This document shows, piece after piece, positions 1-11,913 of a DNA stretch of 64,000 bases. The notes below the pieces were generated by a model. The model was given only the letters and a program-made list of their open reading frames with translations. It was not told the DNA's origin and did no database searches. The stretch is from NCBI GenBank assembly GCA_025403435.1, contig CM046348.1, positions 11,216,606 through 11,280,605 on the forward strand. The letters are read 5' to 3'. The stretch's first letter is position 1. Each line of letters starts with the position of its first letter. Both the position numbers and the translations under genes were made by a program. This DNA is from Artocarpus heterophyllus. Lineage: Eukaryota; Streptophyta; Magnoliopsida; Rosales; Moraceae.

Positions 1-68
1 GTATTTCAAACTAAATTAACACTCACTCAAAGTTAAAAGAGAACACCATCAAGGAGGTAGCAACACAC

Positions 69-2062
69 CTCAATGCAAGCTAGGAGGATCCTCAAGGCCA
101 TTTCGTGGCAATATTTTCCTTTCAAAGGATAGGAACCATATCTAGTACAACAAAATAGCTGTTCAAAATTAAGTCCCAAAAAAGAATTCATTACTCAATC
201 AAAATCTTTAGCAGGAAATTATAAAGCCCTACTTTGAATAGCAAACCTCCCCGTTTCCCCCACAAAGCACTGCCATATCCGTTGCTGTACACATCAGCAT
301 GCCTCCATCAACAACTGACTGAACGGCAGAGTCCAAGAATACAGAAGGTGAGCCATAAGGATCAAGATCGACCTGCAACTCAAATGAATAAAGATTATGA
401 ATTGTGATTGATATCAAGAGGTTTGGACATAAGCTCTAGCAAGAATCTCTGAATGCAAAGTTTCTGCAACATTGATATGAACACACAAAAAGAGCCTATA
501 CATACCACATCAAATTCTTTTGGATGGGTGAGCATGTATACACAAGCATCAGCAAGATGTGATTCGACCTTTGAACATGCCACTGAACCATTGAACTTGA
601 TGTTTCTCTTACAAGCTTCAACTGACACTGCAGAAATGCAGTAAAATATAACCAATCACTTCTAGAATTCATAGGTTAGCCAGAAGACAGATAAGAACTA
701 TATTACAGGCTGAGTATGAATTTTTATTTATTTTTTAAGCTAGCGGACAAATCAAATGCCTATAATATTAATATCTCAATGTGCAACTATGCAAAAAAAA
801 AAAAAAAATCTCAATGCAAAGTCTCTGAAAAGTTTTTTGATTTTTTCAAAAACATATTACATATACATAATACTGTTTTAATAAACATGGAGAGATAGAG
901 GCACTTCTGGAGCTCAAGTAATATAATGCGCAAATATATTTCCATCACAGTGTAAGAAGTTTGGCAATAACCTTTATCGTTGTCAAGAGCCACAACTTTA
1001 CCAATTCCCTCCACTTCACGAGCATATCTCAGAGCTCTTAGACCAGAAGCTGATAGAGCCTGTCAATGCACATAGAAAAGGAGAAGGTTAATCAGAAAAT
1101 AATTGAAAAAATGTGGGTTGTTATTTTCACCAAATATTGGGGTATAACAAAAGAGAAATGTGACAGCATATCAAACAAAAATAACACAATTTCAAGAACC
1201 TCAAGAACTTTTGGAGGCTTCAGTTGTGCTGGTCCTTTTCCCTCCGATATCTTCACATGCTCGTCAGAAACGCCACAAGGTTCCTCGTGAGATGCCTTTT
1301 CTTCTTCTTCACAATCTCCATTAGATATTTCGCCATTTATAGAAGATCCATTAGGTGCTTCTTCTGGAACATCTTCTGAAGCATCCTTTTCAGATGCCTT
1401 TGTTGCTGATTTTGTTCTTTTTAACAAACGCGCTTCGTGTTCATCTTTTCGTTTAGCTATAAAAGTCCTTAGTACAGCAATGGATATATCCCTGTTATTA
1501 ACCTGACCATTAAAAGATAACCATCACAATCCTTTATACGAAAGAAAACAGCTAACTTAGCCGGTACAAACAAGAAACCAACAAGTAAAAAAATCTTTCA
1601 AATGATAACGCAACAGCCTCCAAACCTAATCAAATGGAAAATTAACTGACAAGATAAAATCTTATTATCTTCTCCAAGGTAACATCTTTAGACGTTTCAT
1701 ATTTTCTGTTCCATTCTCAATGCTATTACAAGTCCCAAAAAAGACAGATCTCCTAAGTCATGACAATACGAATTATACATATAATTGTTCCCGTACCTAA
1801 ACTATTTTACCAGCAACCAACGCAGCTTTTCAACTTAACAACACTTTAACCCACTTCCAATTCATAACCGCGTCCCAAACAGAAAACCCACAAAAATCCC
1901 AACTCAGAGACTCCATCAAAACAATCAGAACAACACAAAATCATCAAAAAGAGGAAATTCCGGCACCTGGGTTTTGTTGTAAAAGACTTCATTTTTAGCG
2001 TGCATCAAAATCTCAGCCTCTCCTTCCTTGATGATGGTATAATCACCGAGATCCGTCGACAT
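69..2062 (-). CDS. TRM1: tRNA (guanine26-N2)-dimethyltransferase, 5' six exons (partial)
   Basis: TRM1 enzymes use S-adenosylmethionine to dimethylate G26 of tRNAs. Exons read on the minus strand: 2062-1967, 1502-1200, 1059-972, 627-506, 372-233 and 141-69; all introns are GT-AG and the phases join without a stop. The start is the first ATG, giving [19 protein letters not shown], the usual N-terminus of plant TRM1. An acidic Ser/Glu-rich insert follows in exon 2. Then come the methyltransferase motifs: [13 protein letters not shown] (SAM loop), VVALDNDK (acidic motif II) and DLDPYGSP (catalytic motif IV). Exon 6 encodes [19 protein letters not shown] and ends at a donor at 68/67, so the rest of the gene lies left of the window. 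Intron 1 (1503-1966) is the longest here. The predicted part is intact and looks functional. Identity is very likely; exon ends are inferred by eye. Confidence 0.93.
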
Positions 2063-3873
2063 TTTCTCCACACCTTCATGCAAAAAAAATCTCCGCCTCT
2101 CCTTCTCTTACGCCGCCCCCTTGTTTAGTTCGTCTTGGAAAACGAGCCAACAAAACAAAGGCCGCAAAAAGAAAAGGGCTTGTATAGTTCTTCGTCCTAG
2201 TCCAAGCTCTTCCTAGGAAGAATTTGAAAAAAGGGCAAAAAAAAATTCCTTTGTATATGGATTTTTTTTTTTTTTTTGTTTTGTTTCACGGAAACCCTAT
2301 CCAACATGACTATTACTGCGCTTAAAATTTTGCAATTCTTTTTTTTTTCTTCGATTTAAAAATGAAATAAATAAACAAGTTTTTTTTTTAAACAAAATGG
2401 GGTTTCTCTCTTTTCCTTAAACCCTAATTCCTGACCCGGTACATGTTAGACTATGTTAGTATTTTGGTGCTAAAATGAGCTGATGGCTTAAAAGAGGGTG
2501 GGTGGATCGCGGGTCAGGCGAATATATGAAACGAAGGGTCCAACTGTCCAAGTATGAACCAAATAAGAACATCCTCAAATTTTATTGTTGCATTGAGAAG
2601 AAATCTGTAGGATTAGTTGGATTTGAAATGGATGATATGGGGCTCGTTTAGTTCTTATTTTATAACTATTTTTTGCGTTTGTCGAGATAATTAATTTGAA
2701 AATGATTTCTAAACAATGTTCTACTGGTATGTATTTTCAATCATTGTTATAAAATTAAAATTCACTGTATTCAAAATATTTTAAATTTTATAATAATTAT
2801 TTTAATGATATTATTTTGGGTATTTTAATGATATTATTTTGGGGCATATTAAAATATTTACAAATTGGAGTATTTTAATTTAATAAACATAATTAGGCCA
2901 TTGTCTCCTTAATTTCAATTCACTTTTTTAGGGCTTATTAACATTACTCTATCAGAGAATCCAAATATTATTAATCACATAATTTGGAACTTAATAACAT
3001 AATCAATACTTAATTACTGAGAATCAAAGAGCATTAATCCACTGATGAATTAACAATACACTAATTGTCACTAATTAATCAATAATCATGATTTAGTAAT
3101 ATTTCTATTAATTACTAATTTATTGATTATTATTTTCTTATTAAGCAACTGAAGATTATAAATTATTTCATGCACTCCCTACATATTATCATAAACATAA
3201 CCAGATACATGTTATTTTTTGTTTTTATAAAAAATTCCTAATTAACCAAAACACAATTTTAAAGACAGTTCTAACATTATCCCTTGATAAATTGTATTTT
3301 TATATATATATATATAAGGAAAACAAAATCTATTGTGAGAAATGCTCACAACGTCCTTAAATTTTAAAGGAATTTTCACCTATACTTAAACTTCTTTTGG
3401 TCTAGCTCAACATAGTGAAAATCATATGGAACTCACCTAGAATATTGTCTTTAGTTAAAATATCTTGAATATTTATTTCGCCGTTATGACATAATTGAAT
3501 TAGGTATAAGTGATCATGACATAATTGATTTTTTTTTTTTTTTGGTCACTATCATTTACTTCGTATTCCGTATGGTTTGTCCAATGCCTTTCCAAGGAAT
3601 TTGAGGATGCATTAGTACAAAAAATAATTATTCTAGCTCAAAGAAGCAAAACATAATGGTAGTTGACATTTATTGAGAGCTCACATAGGAATAGTTTTGA
3701 AAGGGGAAAGATAAATAAAATAAAATGTTATGAGGTCCAAGCAGACATTGCATAAAGGGGCCGTTCATGCTGACACAATACCGAGCTTGTGTTTGTTGCC
3801 TGCAACCTTATAGCTAGTGACGCAGCTATAATCTTTTCAGGGGTTAATATTTTAGACGGCATTGTTTAATAAA
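2063..3873. other. TRM1 5' flank and AT-rich intergenic DNA
   Basis: The first 100-150 bases hold the C/T-rich 5' UTR and presumed promoter of the minus-strand TRM1 gene. Beyond that are long A and T runs (2262-2278, 2338-2350, 3530-3543), a short TA repeat near 3300-3316 and AT-rich spacer. I see no coding region. Confidence 0.5.
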
Positions 3874-4023
3874 GTGTTTGATGGTTTATACTATTTTCTT
3901 AGTTATAAACAGTGTAAAGTTCTTATATATTATAATAATACAAAAAAAGCTACAACATAAAGCTCTTACATACTACAATAAAAATGGTTTTAATCAATTG
4001 TTCTAACTATCCTGTCAAACAAC
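3874..4023. repeat. fold-back MITE-like repeat, copy 1
   Basis: It begins GTGTTTGATGG and ends CTGTCAAACAACC, so the ends are roughly inverted. The interior has the family's recurring core (taaagttcttatatattataat / acataaagctcttac, each a variant of 'gctttacaYtRtaa'). Related copies lie at 7920, 9230, 48345, 48779, 48994, 49206 and 49979. Confidence 0.5.
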
Positions 4024-4107
4024 CTATAAATTTCGTAATTTTTTGAGCATATAATTTTTACGTATGTATATTATATAGGCACTTTCTAGGGTAAAAACGG
4101 TGCGTTT

Positions 4108-4123
4108 TCTCCACCGGTGGAGA
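4108..4123. repeat. 16-bp perfect palindrome TCTCCACCGGTGGAGA
   Basis: A GC-rich perfect palindrome in AT-rich DNA. A diverged copy of the same short stretch, with GATAGAAA at the same spacing downstream, occurs at 6851-6870. Function unknown; it may be part of an unrecognised repeat. Confidence 0.5.
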
Positions 4124-4520
4124 CTTTTGTACCAGCCTTTAGATAGAAACTCATTGGTTGAGAGTTCAATGCCTTTTCTATACCACGATTGGGCTGCACA
4201 CACAGGATTGAACAATCCCACTTTGTTACTTGCTGATGGAGGAGTAATTCACGCGCCATGCAAGGGCAGTGGAAGAAATCACACACGCTGTTGGACAGTG
4301 TACCGTACGCTCGACCTGCGTATTGATTGGAAGCTTCTGTCTGTGCGGCTTTCTCTGACGCTGCAAAGCTGGCCGAATAGGGTTCTGACATGTGGTGACA
4401 CAATATGACAAGGAGAGAGAGAAAATAGATGTTTTGGCTCCTAATTTGGCATTTTGTACACGATTTTGCCCAATTTTTACTCTAGATTTTAAATCTACAA
4501 ATAAATAATTAGAAGAAAAT

Positions 4521-5067
4521 TAGGGTCCATTTAGTAAATAGATTCAAATAAATGATTTGATTTGAATTAATTTGATTTGAATTAGGATTTAAGTTGATGA
4601 TTTAAATTGTTATCTGAATTGACGTTTGTATATGTATTTAAGTTTTAATCTGAGTATGTAATAAATTTGAAATTTGTGTTTGAAGAGTAGTAAAAATAAT
4701 TTTTGATTTATCAATAAATCTAATAAAATTTTAATGTTAATAATCCTAAAAAATATACAATATGGATCTTAATTTATTCTTTACTTCACTAGAAACACAA
4801 TGAAAAAAGAATCATCTCAATTAGATAACATATAAAGAAGTTATGATTTTTTTCCTCAAATATAAAAGAGAGAATTTTAGTTTTTACTGTAACAGAGATA
4901 TCCAAGTATCAAAAGTTTAGAGGGAAATCAGAACTCTGAAAACTTGGATCTTGATACTTAAAGGATTCAGATTTTAGAGGAAACAAATACGTATCCAAAG
5001 GATTCTTAATATTCGAATCCAAATTCAAATCCAAAGATTCAAAGAGTTCTTGAAACAAACAGGCTTT
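4521..5067 (+). repeat. dispersed ~0.5-kb MITE-like repeat, copy A
   Basis: Starts TAGGGTCCATTTAGTAAATAG and ends GAAACAAACAGG. It matches 47371-47884 along nearly its whole length (shared stretch around 'caatatggatcttaattta' and 'aagaatcatctcaatt') and 34745-34900 in inverted, truncated form. No coding capacity is seen. It is likely a non-autonomous DNA transposon; the superfamily is not established. Confidence 0.6.
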
Positions 5068-5801
5068 GATGTTTGGAAAAATCTTATCGCAGTTACCAAA
5101 AGTTCTATTGTTGTTGACTCAAGATGTAATTTACCAATTCCCAAATTTTGTGGGAAAAATGTGTAAATCATACAGTAAAGTGTCATTTAAATGGTACTTA
5201 AAACTTCTTTAATTGGACTTTTGAAAGAGTTTAAACAATAAACTAATATTTGATTGATAATTCCCCAGCAACCTCCAAAAAAAAAATAATAAACACAAAA
5301 GAGAAATTAGACGTGCTTCATACATGGGACAAGATGAAAACTGAATATCATTTTCTCACAGTAATAATGCCACATAAAAGTCTCCCATGGGCTACAGACT
5401 TAGGAATGTAGTGTTTATTTATCATTTGCATCCTTTGCTTTCTGTTGTACTAGACAAATTTGATGACAAGTGGAACATACAAATACTTTAATTAAAGGAT
5501 TTAATGGCAAATAAAAGAGTAAAATGATGAAAACAACATTAAATCTTTTAATATTACTATTTTAAATTTTAATTTGTCACTAAGTCATTTGATTAAAGCA
5601 TTTGTATGTTAAATAATTATTTTGAGTCAGTTCGACAAAACCGTATAAATATGTATTCTTTAATATTTTACGTTTTTTAAATTATTTTAGTTCAAAAAAT
5701 ATTTGTTTAATTTTTATGGCTATTCAACTCATAAAATAATTAATTTTAGTTCACTTATTTATCTGTAGATTTAAAATATAGAGCAAAAAGGAGTAAAATA
5801 G
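5068..5801. other. AT-rich spacer without recognised features
   Basis: No ORF of interest and no clear repeat beyond simple AT-rich sequence. It ends at the 8-bp target duplication (TAAAATAG, 5794-5801) of the next element. Confidence 0.4.
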
Positions 5802-6512
5802 TAGGGCCGACAATTTGGGTCACGACACGATGACACGACACGAACCCGACATGAAAAATGCGGGTTAGAGTTGGGAAAATAGGCCTCGGGTTGGAATTGG
5901 CTCGAACCCGTCTGACCCGCACAAAAAACGGGTTGGGTTCGGGTCAACCTGAAATAACCAGCCAAAAATGTGTCGAAATAAGGTTGACCTAAAAATTGTT
6001 AATCAACCCGTGTAATCCGAATTGAACTCGTGTGACCTTAATGTAACCCATATAATATGAAATTAATTTTAATGTGTCAAATTAGTCTAACATTTGTTGT
6101 ATATCTAACTTAACATGATTCTAATTTTTAGCATATTTGTTTTTGTTAAACTTATACAAAGTTTTGTTAACTTTTTTTATGGTTTTGTTTTGTTAGGTTA
6201 TTGTTTATTTTATAAGCTTATTGTTGGGTCTATCGTGTTGTAGGTCTATCGGGCTTAGTGGGTCAGTGTGTCGTGTCAACACGAACATGCACAAGTAGCA
6301 TATTGGTAGGTTGTACGGGTTGGGTCGGGTCAACCCGTCTACACGTCAGGTCGTGTCCGGGTTGGAGTTTTTTTGACCCGTCAAGTCATGTTCGGGTTGG
6401 AGTTTTTTTGACACGTTAGGTCACGGGTCGGGTTTAGGTTGGCATATTGGCTGTTTATATAAGGGCTCAATTCGACCCGAACCTGACCCGTGGATCCGAA
6501 TTGCCAGCCTTA
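5802..6512. mobile_element. hAT-type MITE with TAAAATAG target duplication
   Basis: The element begins TAGGGCCGACAATT and ends AATTGCCAGCCTTA, an imperfect terminal inverted repeat (TAGGGCCGACAATT against TAAGGCTGGCAATT). It is flanked by identical 8-bp copies TAAAATAG (5794-5801 and 6513-6520), the duplication length typical of hAT elements. Both ends are rich in GACCCG/CGGGTC words (GGGTCGGGTCAACCCG and variants) around an AT-rich middle. There is no transposase, so it is non-autonomous. Its GC-rich ends give spurious short ORFs. Confidence 0.85.
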
Positions 6513-6520
6513 TAAAATAG

Positions 6521-7013
6521 TATAAAAAATACCAAATTTAGAGCCAAAACAGATATTTTTGTCATTATTTTTCACTAAAACACGTGTCATTAATCTATTC
6601 GTCAGCTCCGCTTGCGTCAGCAGGACCCGTGGACCGAAGCTTCCATGCACTACCCAATCCAGAATGTGCATGTCATCCAATTGTCTCGTTTGGCGCGTCA
6701 CACTCTCTACCATCCATAAGTAAAAAACGTGGGCCCACCATTAAGTTAAGCAGGTGATCCCTTGAATTATGTGTACGCAGCCCAATGAGTTTTATTGAAA
6801 AGGTGTTGCTTTCTTGGCCATCGGATTTTGATCTGGTGGTCAGTACGAAAGTTCTCCACCGGTGGGGAACAAGGACGGTCTCTACGATAGAAATTCCGTA
6901 TCATATGAGTAGGGGGAAAAAAAAGTTTGAGGGGGCTCCTAACTTATACATGCCTTCGTGTTGGCCTCTAGCCCTCGAATTCCAAGCTTCAACCATCTTC
7001 TCGGCATCCAATT
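6521..7013. other. spacer with CCACCGGTGG palindrome at 6851-6870
   Basis: GTTCTCCACCGGTGGGGAAC at 6851-6870 is a near-perfect palindrome (one mismatched pair) related to 4108-4123. No gene was recognised; a 103-codon open frame starting at 6785 has no recognisable protein features. Confidence 0.4.
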
Positions 7014-7793
7014 TAGGGCTGTACAAAAACCACTCCGCACCTGCCAACCGTCTGCGTCCGCGCCCGCCCATCTTGAAAAAAACAGGTTTACGTTAACAAC
7101 CCACTGGTGGGCGGGTTGAACCCGTCCACCAATATATTCAATAGGCGGGTTTGGTTTTAAGTTTTTGAGGGCGGGTTTTTACCCGCACCCGTCTGGCTAT
7201 ATATTTTTTTAAAAGAACTTATCATTTATTTGATTTTGTTCTTACTTTAGAGATGATTGAACAATCCAACACTCCAAGCACGGGCTCGGCTACCTCTTGA
7301 CGTATTGGAAATTGAAAATTCTCCTATTATTTCGTGAAGTGATCAAAATTCAAATCAAGTAAGTTAGTAAAGAAAGCCCTAAAAGAAAAAAAACACTTGG
7401 CTTTGTTCATCATTTCATTTGTAACATTCTATTATTTTCGAACCTAATGAATAGGCTTTAATCTTTATGGACTCTTGACTTTGTTCATCACTTCATCTGT
7501 AGTTGATGTTTCTTGTTGCATTGAATGATTATGTTTCTTAATTTATACTTTTGAATATGGTCACTGTCTTTTCTTCACTTTCTAAAAAAAAGGTTCAAAA
7601 AATTACATTAGGCAATAACATAAGGCTAAACCGCCTCAACCCGCCCTCACCCGCCCTCAACCACCCAAAACCAAACCGAAACCACCCGCTATGTGGTGGG
7701 CGGTTTGCGGGTTGGTTAATCGCCAACCCGCCATTAAAAAAAACCGCACCGCACCCGTCAAAAAATCATCAAACTGCCCGCCGTTCACCTCTA
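7014..7793. mobile_element. second hAT-type MITE, diverged 8-bp target duplication
   Basis: Begins TAGGGCTGTACAAAAACC and ends GCCGTTCACCTCTA, giving inverted ends TAGGGCTGTAC / TAGAGGTGAAC. Flanks are ATCCAATT (7006-7013) and ATCTAACT (7794-7801), 6 of 8 identical, so the insertion is older than the one at 5802. Subterminal GGCGGGTT/AACCCGCC words flank an AT-rich centre. No transposase is encoded. Confidence 0.75.
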
Positions 7794-7919
7794 ATCTAAC
7801 TCCATGGCGTCAAGCCATAATCAAACCAGCCCAAACTTGGCACCAACAAACCGAGCCATCTACTTTTCATATCTCTTGTGCCTCTCTACTCCTTCCAACC
7901 CCTCACACACCATAATGTT

Positions 7920-8089
7920 CTAAGGATATTCGACAAACATAGTTAAAACTAACGTTTTACTTCTAAATACTGTAACATGTGAGGGCTTTACATTGTAGTA
8001 ACTTTTTATTTTTGTTGTAGCATGTGAAAGCTTTATACTATTTGGTAACTAAAAAGTTGGTTCTAACGATATTTGTCAAACACCCTAAG
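7920..8089. repeat. fold-back MITE-like repeat, copy 2
   Basis: Contains two opposed core words (tgtgagggctttacattgtag and gtagcatgtgaaagctttata) and ends in TTTGTCAAACACCCTAAG. Same family as 3874-4023. Confidence 0.55.
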
Positions 8090-9229
8090 ATCTGTTTTCC
8101 ACACATCTCCTCCTCCAGCACTAATCTCCCTTCACTAGATGAGGAGGCCTCAAAAGTTGAGTCCAATGAGTCAAATATCACGCTGTAATAGCACAAACTC
8201 CCAAGAAAACAGTCCACCAAACAGATTATGGTCGGCTTCTTGCTCTAGTAATAGTACTAGTCTTGGTGACATTGCCCTAACCATTGCTAGAAATTGAGTC
8301 TTGTATGCCCTCATCTTAGTTATTGCTGGCCCCAAAATGTGCATCTACACTATCATCTTCGGCCAATAACACATGTAGACTGGGAATTTAGACGAAGGCC
8401 AAACCCTCTCCGGGTCTTACTTGAACCATTTCTGTGCTCACCTTGCAGTATTTGACGTTTAGGGGGTTGCATTGAAAGCCCATTCATAAGGCTTCTGCCT
8501 CTTTAAAAAGCCTCTGGCCCAATTTATCCAAAATTGATTTCCCAATGACGAAAATTACATATTATGCTACACTTTGAAAAAATTGTTTTTATTTATATCA
8601 TAGTTTTAAAAAATTATACTATACTATTATTTATATTACATATTAAGTTACATCATAAATAAACATACATGACATTTATAAAGAAATAAGTGTTAAAAGA
8701 TAAGTTCCTGAAAATCCCACAATGAACACAAAACAAGCTCAAATGGGGAGTGGGGCCATGTCCACCTCACTTGATGGCAAAACTCCTCATAAACGGGACC
8801 CACAAACTCGGGTTGCCGAAACCCAAGTCAACGACATGGACCAAGCCATCATAGATCTGTGCTTTTTTAGACAGAATTAAGTGAGAATGTTTCGTGTTAC
8901 TTGTTGGTTAACTTTAATCTTTTCAAATAAATAAATAAAATTGGTCAATGGAAGGGCCATCATGGCATGTTGATGATTTATCTCGCAACTAGAGAGAAAA
9001 TTTAAAGTTTTTGATATCGTTTTGATGATGTAAATAATATTGTTAAGAAAACTAAAACTAATTAAGAAGGCATCACGACCTTTTTTGTTTTCGGTTCAGC
9101 AGATTTATTATTGATCATTTGATGATCAACTGAAATATTTTCAAGGTCTGTTCTTCACAATGGGTTTTCATTTGTCAGTAGTTTGCTAAGAAATCTGGAC
9201 TTACATAAGTCAAATATAAATCTAACTAT
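8090..9229. other. intergenic DNA, nothing recognised
   Basis: Moderately GC-rich patches (8240-8520, 8740-8860) lie in AT-rich spacer. No open frame with recognisable protein similarity. Confidence 0.4.
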
Positions 9230-9345
9230 GGTGTTTAGCAAAATTAATTTTAACTAAAATTTTTGACTATTACAGTATAAACTTTCATATGCTATAATTT
9301 TTAGATCAAAAGTTTCAGTTTTAACAAGGCTCCCCAAACACCCTA
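9230..9345. repeat. fold-back MITE-like repeat, copy 3
   Basis: Starts GGTGTTTAGCAAAATT and ends CTCCCCAAACACCCTA, so termini are inverted (GGTGTTT / AAACACC). The interior core is 'aactttcatatgctataatt'. Confidence 0.55.
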
Positions 9346-9556
9346 ATAGACTTATATGAACTCATATATAATCATTGGTCAAAGATATAGTTTAATAATT
9401 CAAATATTTTTCATATATGACGCGTGATTTTGTGTTTGCATGGGAGTAACCTTACGGTGTCATCGTTTGCCGCTTCATCTTTAGCTTTTTCGACGTTACG
9501 TGCCTTCGGCTACATAGCAAAGAAAACAAGTCTTGGCTAAAAAAGGTATTACACAT

Positions 9557-9604
9557 ATGTGTGTGTGTATATATATATATGTATGTATGTATGTATGTAT
9601 GCAT
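9557..9604. repeat. GT / AT / GTAT microsatellite
   Basis: Consecutive (GT)n, (AT)n and (GTAT)n tracts; a separate (TTA)n tract lies at about 9681-9702. They create false short ORFs. Confidence 0.85.
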
Positions 9605-10094
9605 GCGTAAACCTCACACAGTTTGCCTTTCATGATATTGAATACAATATTGTTACAGTTTCAAAACAAAAAATATATATATTATTATTATTATTATTAT
9701 TTAATTTTGGTCTAAGTAACGGTGGTTTCTTTAGCTTTTAGTGGATTAACTGTAACATGGAATTTTTCAGGTAGAGAACAAAGGGAACGATGCGATTTGG
9801 AATATATATCAAACATAAAGAATCTTGAGTTTGATATGCTTCGTACTTATTCGGATATGATTCAGTACACATATAGCCTTATAGATAGACAAAGAAAAAA
9901 AAAATAAATCCAAATAACAGGAAACGTGATATATATAGATGTAAGAAACGCATTTAGTGATCGACACGTATATATGTTATATGCATCGAATCTGATTAGT
10001 CTTCTCCTCTTCTTAGTGCCGTGTATTTATGTACTTTTAAAATTCAAAATGCCAAGTTCTAGATCTCCCCACGTTAATTCACTACAACAATTAT

Positions 10095-10430
10095 ATGATT
10101 TAGCGACTAAACTTTTAAGGACGACATTTTGTCGTCGCTAAATTATTTTTCAGCGACTATATTGTCGTCGCTAAATCTGTACAGAATACGATTTTGTAAT
10201 TTAGTAATAAAATTTTTAGAGACGATATTTATCGTTGGTTATTATATTTAGCGATGATATAATCGTCGCTGAATATTTGTAAAAATTTCATCACTGAATT
10301 CCCAAACACGTGCCATAAATTCGCGGGCTTTGCATATTAAGCGACGATAAATGTCGTCGTTGAATTCTAATACGTTGTCGTTTTGGTATGTATATATTTA
10401 GAGACGACATATGTCGTCGCTAAAAGACAA
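10095..10430. repeat. CACTA left subterminal repeats
   Basis: Repeated TTTAGCGAC / GTCGTCGCTAAA words in both orientations about every 30-60 bases. In En/Spm such subterminal arrays bind the TNPA-type protein; that role is inferred here. Confidence 0.85.
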
Positions 10431-10530
10431 TACTTATTCCCAAAACCCAGCTTTCCCCTCACCCGCTTCTCGATCCAGCCTCTTCATCTCGTCTGAGAGG
10501 AATCGATCCTCTCTCCCTTTTCAACGCTCT

Positions 10531-10890
10531 CTCAGACTCTCTCTCACTGAAATTTTTTTGAAACAACACTTTGCGACCCGTTCGAGCCCCGTCGGAGCTA
10601 GACAGTGTCGTTGGCCGGATTGTTGCTGTTTTCCACGCCGGAGATTCGTTGTCGCCCCACCAGGTAAGGGTTTTTTTTTTTGTTAAACTTTCCTGCCTTG
10701 ATTTCCTCTGAGATTTGTCTGTGTAGAGATTGTATCTCAGACTCTCTCTCTCTGAAATTTTTTTGAACCAACACTTTGCGACCCGTGCGAGCCCCGCCGG
10801 AGCTAGACAGTGTCGTTGGCCAGATTGTTGCTGTTTTCCACGCCGGAGATTCGCTGTCGCCGCACCTGGTAAGGTTTTTTTTTTTTTTTT
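10531..10890 (+). repeat. tandem duplication (205-bp offset) of the CACTA leader with splice donor
   Basis: About 150 bases starting ctcagactctctctc occur at 10531-10680 and again from 10736. Both copies contain 'gacagtgtcgttggcc' and 'ccacgccggagattcg' and end in a consensus splice donor (CAGGTAAGGG, TGGTAAGG) followed by a T run. This looks like a duplicated untranslated first exon or promoter segment of the element. Open frames here on the minus strand are composition artefacts. Confidence 0.7.
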
Positions 10891-11913
10891 TTTTATACTT
10901 TCCACACCTTATCTGACATGAGATGCCTTCCCAAGATCGCTTCAATATTGGAATGGATACACTCCTTTTACCATTTTTGTTCTGCTCGACAAAGATGAAA
11001 CAAGCCTGAGAGAACTATAGAGGCTTAAAGCAATTTATAATTAGCACGTTTTTGTCAAAACCGTAAATACAATTGTATGGATTTCATGATTTATTTTTGA
11101 CATTCCTTCGAGGCTTAAAGCAATGCGGCATAGTTTTTGTTTCCTCTGTTCAATATAGGTGGACTAGAACTATAGAGTAATAAAGGAGAACTACTAATTC
11201 ACCTAGCATACATTCATTTTAACTCCTAATTCACCTAGCAAACATTAATTTTCTTTGCGGGAGTACAGAAGCAAAATGAAAGGCACACCATTGAGTTTTT
11301 TTTACCTTTTTTGCCATATAAAGAAAAAAAAAAAAAACACCATATCCGACTGCAGTAAAAACACCATAGACAAATAACATAAAAGTAAAAATTTATATTC
11401 TAATTATATTTGCACCTTTCGGAAGATGGATCTTGTGCTTTCTGATATATATATTGTTAGGATCTCCATGTTGAATTTTAAGCAATCTCAGATTATTCAT
11501 ATTTTGAAACACTATAGGGTGCAATTCCAACTCTCTACAAAATATTTGAGATGTATCTAGAAATATGCCTTCGACGCGTACAGCCCCCTGACATTATTAA
11601 AAAAAACATTTAAATAAATATATATAGGGTAGAGATTATTAAAATGCCAAGACCAACGTATAAAGACATTTCAATTTGTTTTTTTTTTTCCAATAAGAAT
11701 ATAACTTTATATTAGAGATGATTTTCCTACGTCCCCTTTTCTTTATAAGGTTCATGTGCATAAAAAAGAAAATCTAATGCGCACATTACTTACTTGATAA
11801 TTTTTCAGGAGCAAATGGCTATCTAGGGACAACCTGCTGCAATTTCCAAGCTGTCTAGATCGTTGGCGTATAATTTTCCAACCCAACTGTTGTAGCGTAT
11901 CGTCCATCCAAAG
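10891..11913. other. CACTA internal spacer, no gene recognised
   Basis: AT-rich DNA with A runs between the duplicated leader and the captured NB-ARC fragment. No protein similarity seen. Confidence 0.4.

Noticed and set aside
4086..4408. Three overlapping ORFs near a GC-rich palindrome
   Set aside because: No protein similarity, opposite-strand overlap, and no exon-like boundaries.
6785..7096. 103-codon ORF
   Set aside because: It runs from spacer into the hAT MITE end and has no recognisable domain.
10459..10945. Minus-strand open frames of 148 and 115 codons
   Set aside because: They come from the duplicated GC-rich CACTA leader; composition is Lys/Arg/Ser-rich with no domain, and the plus strand shows duplicated splice donors instead.
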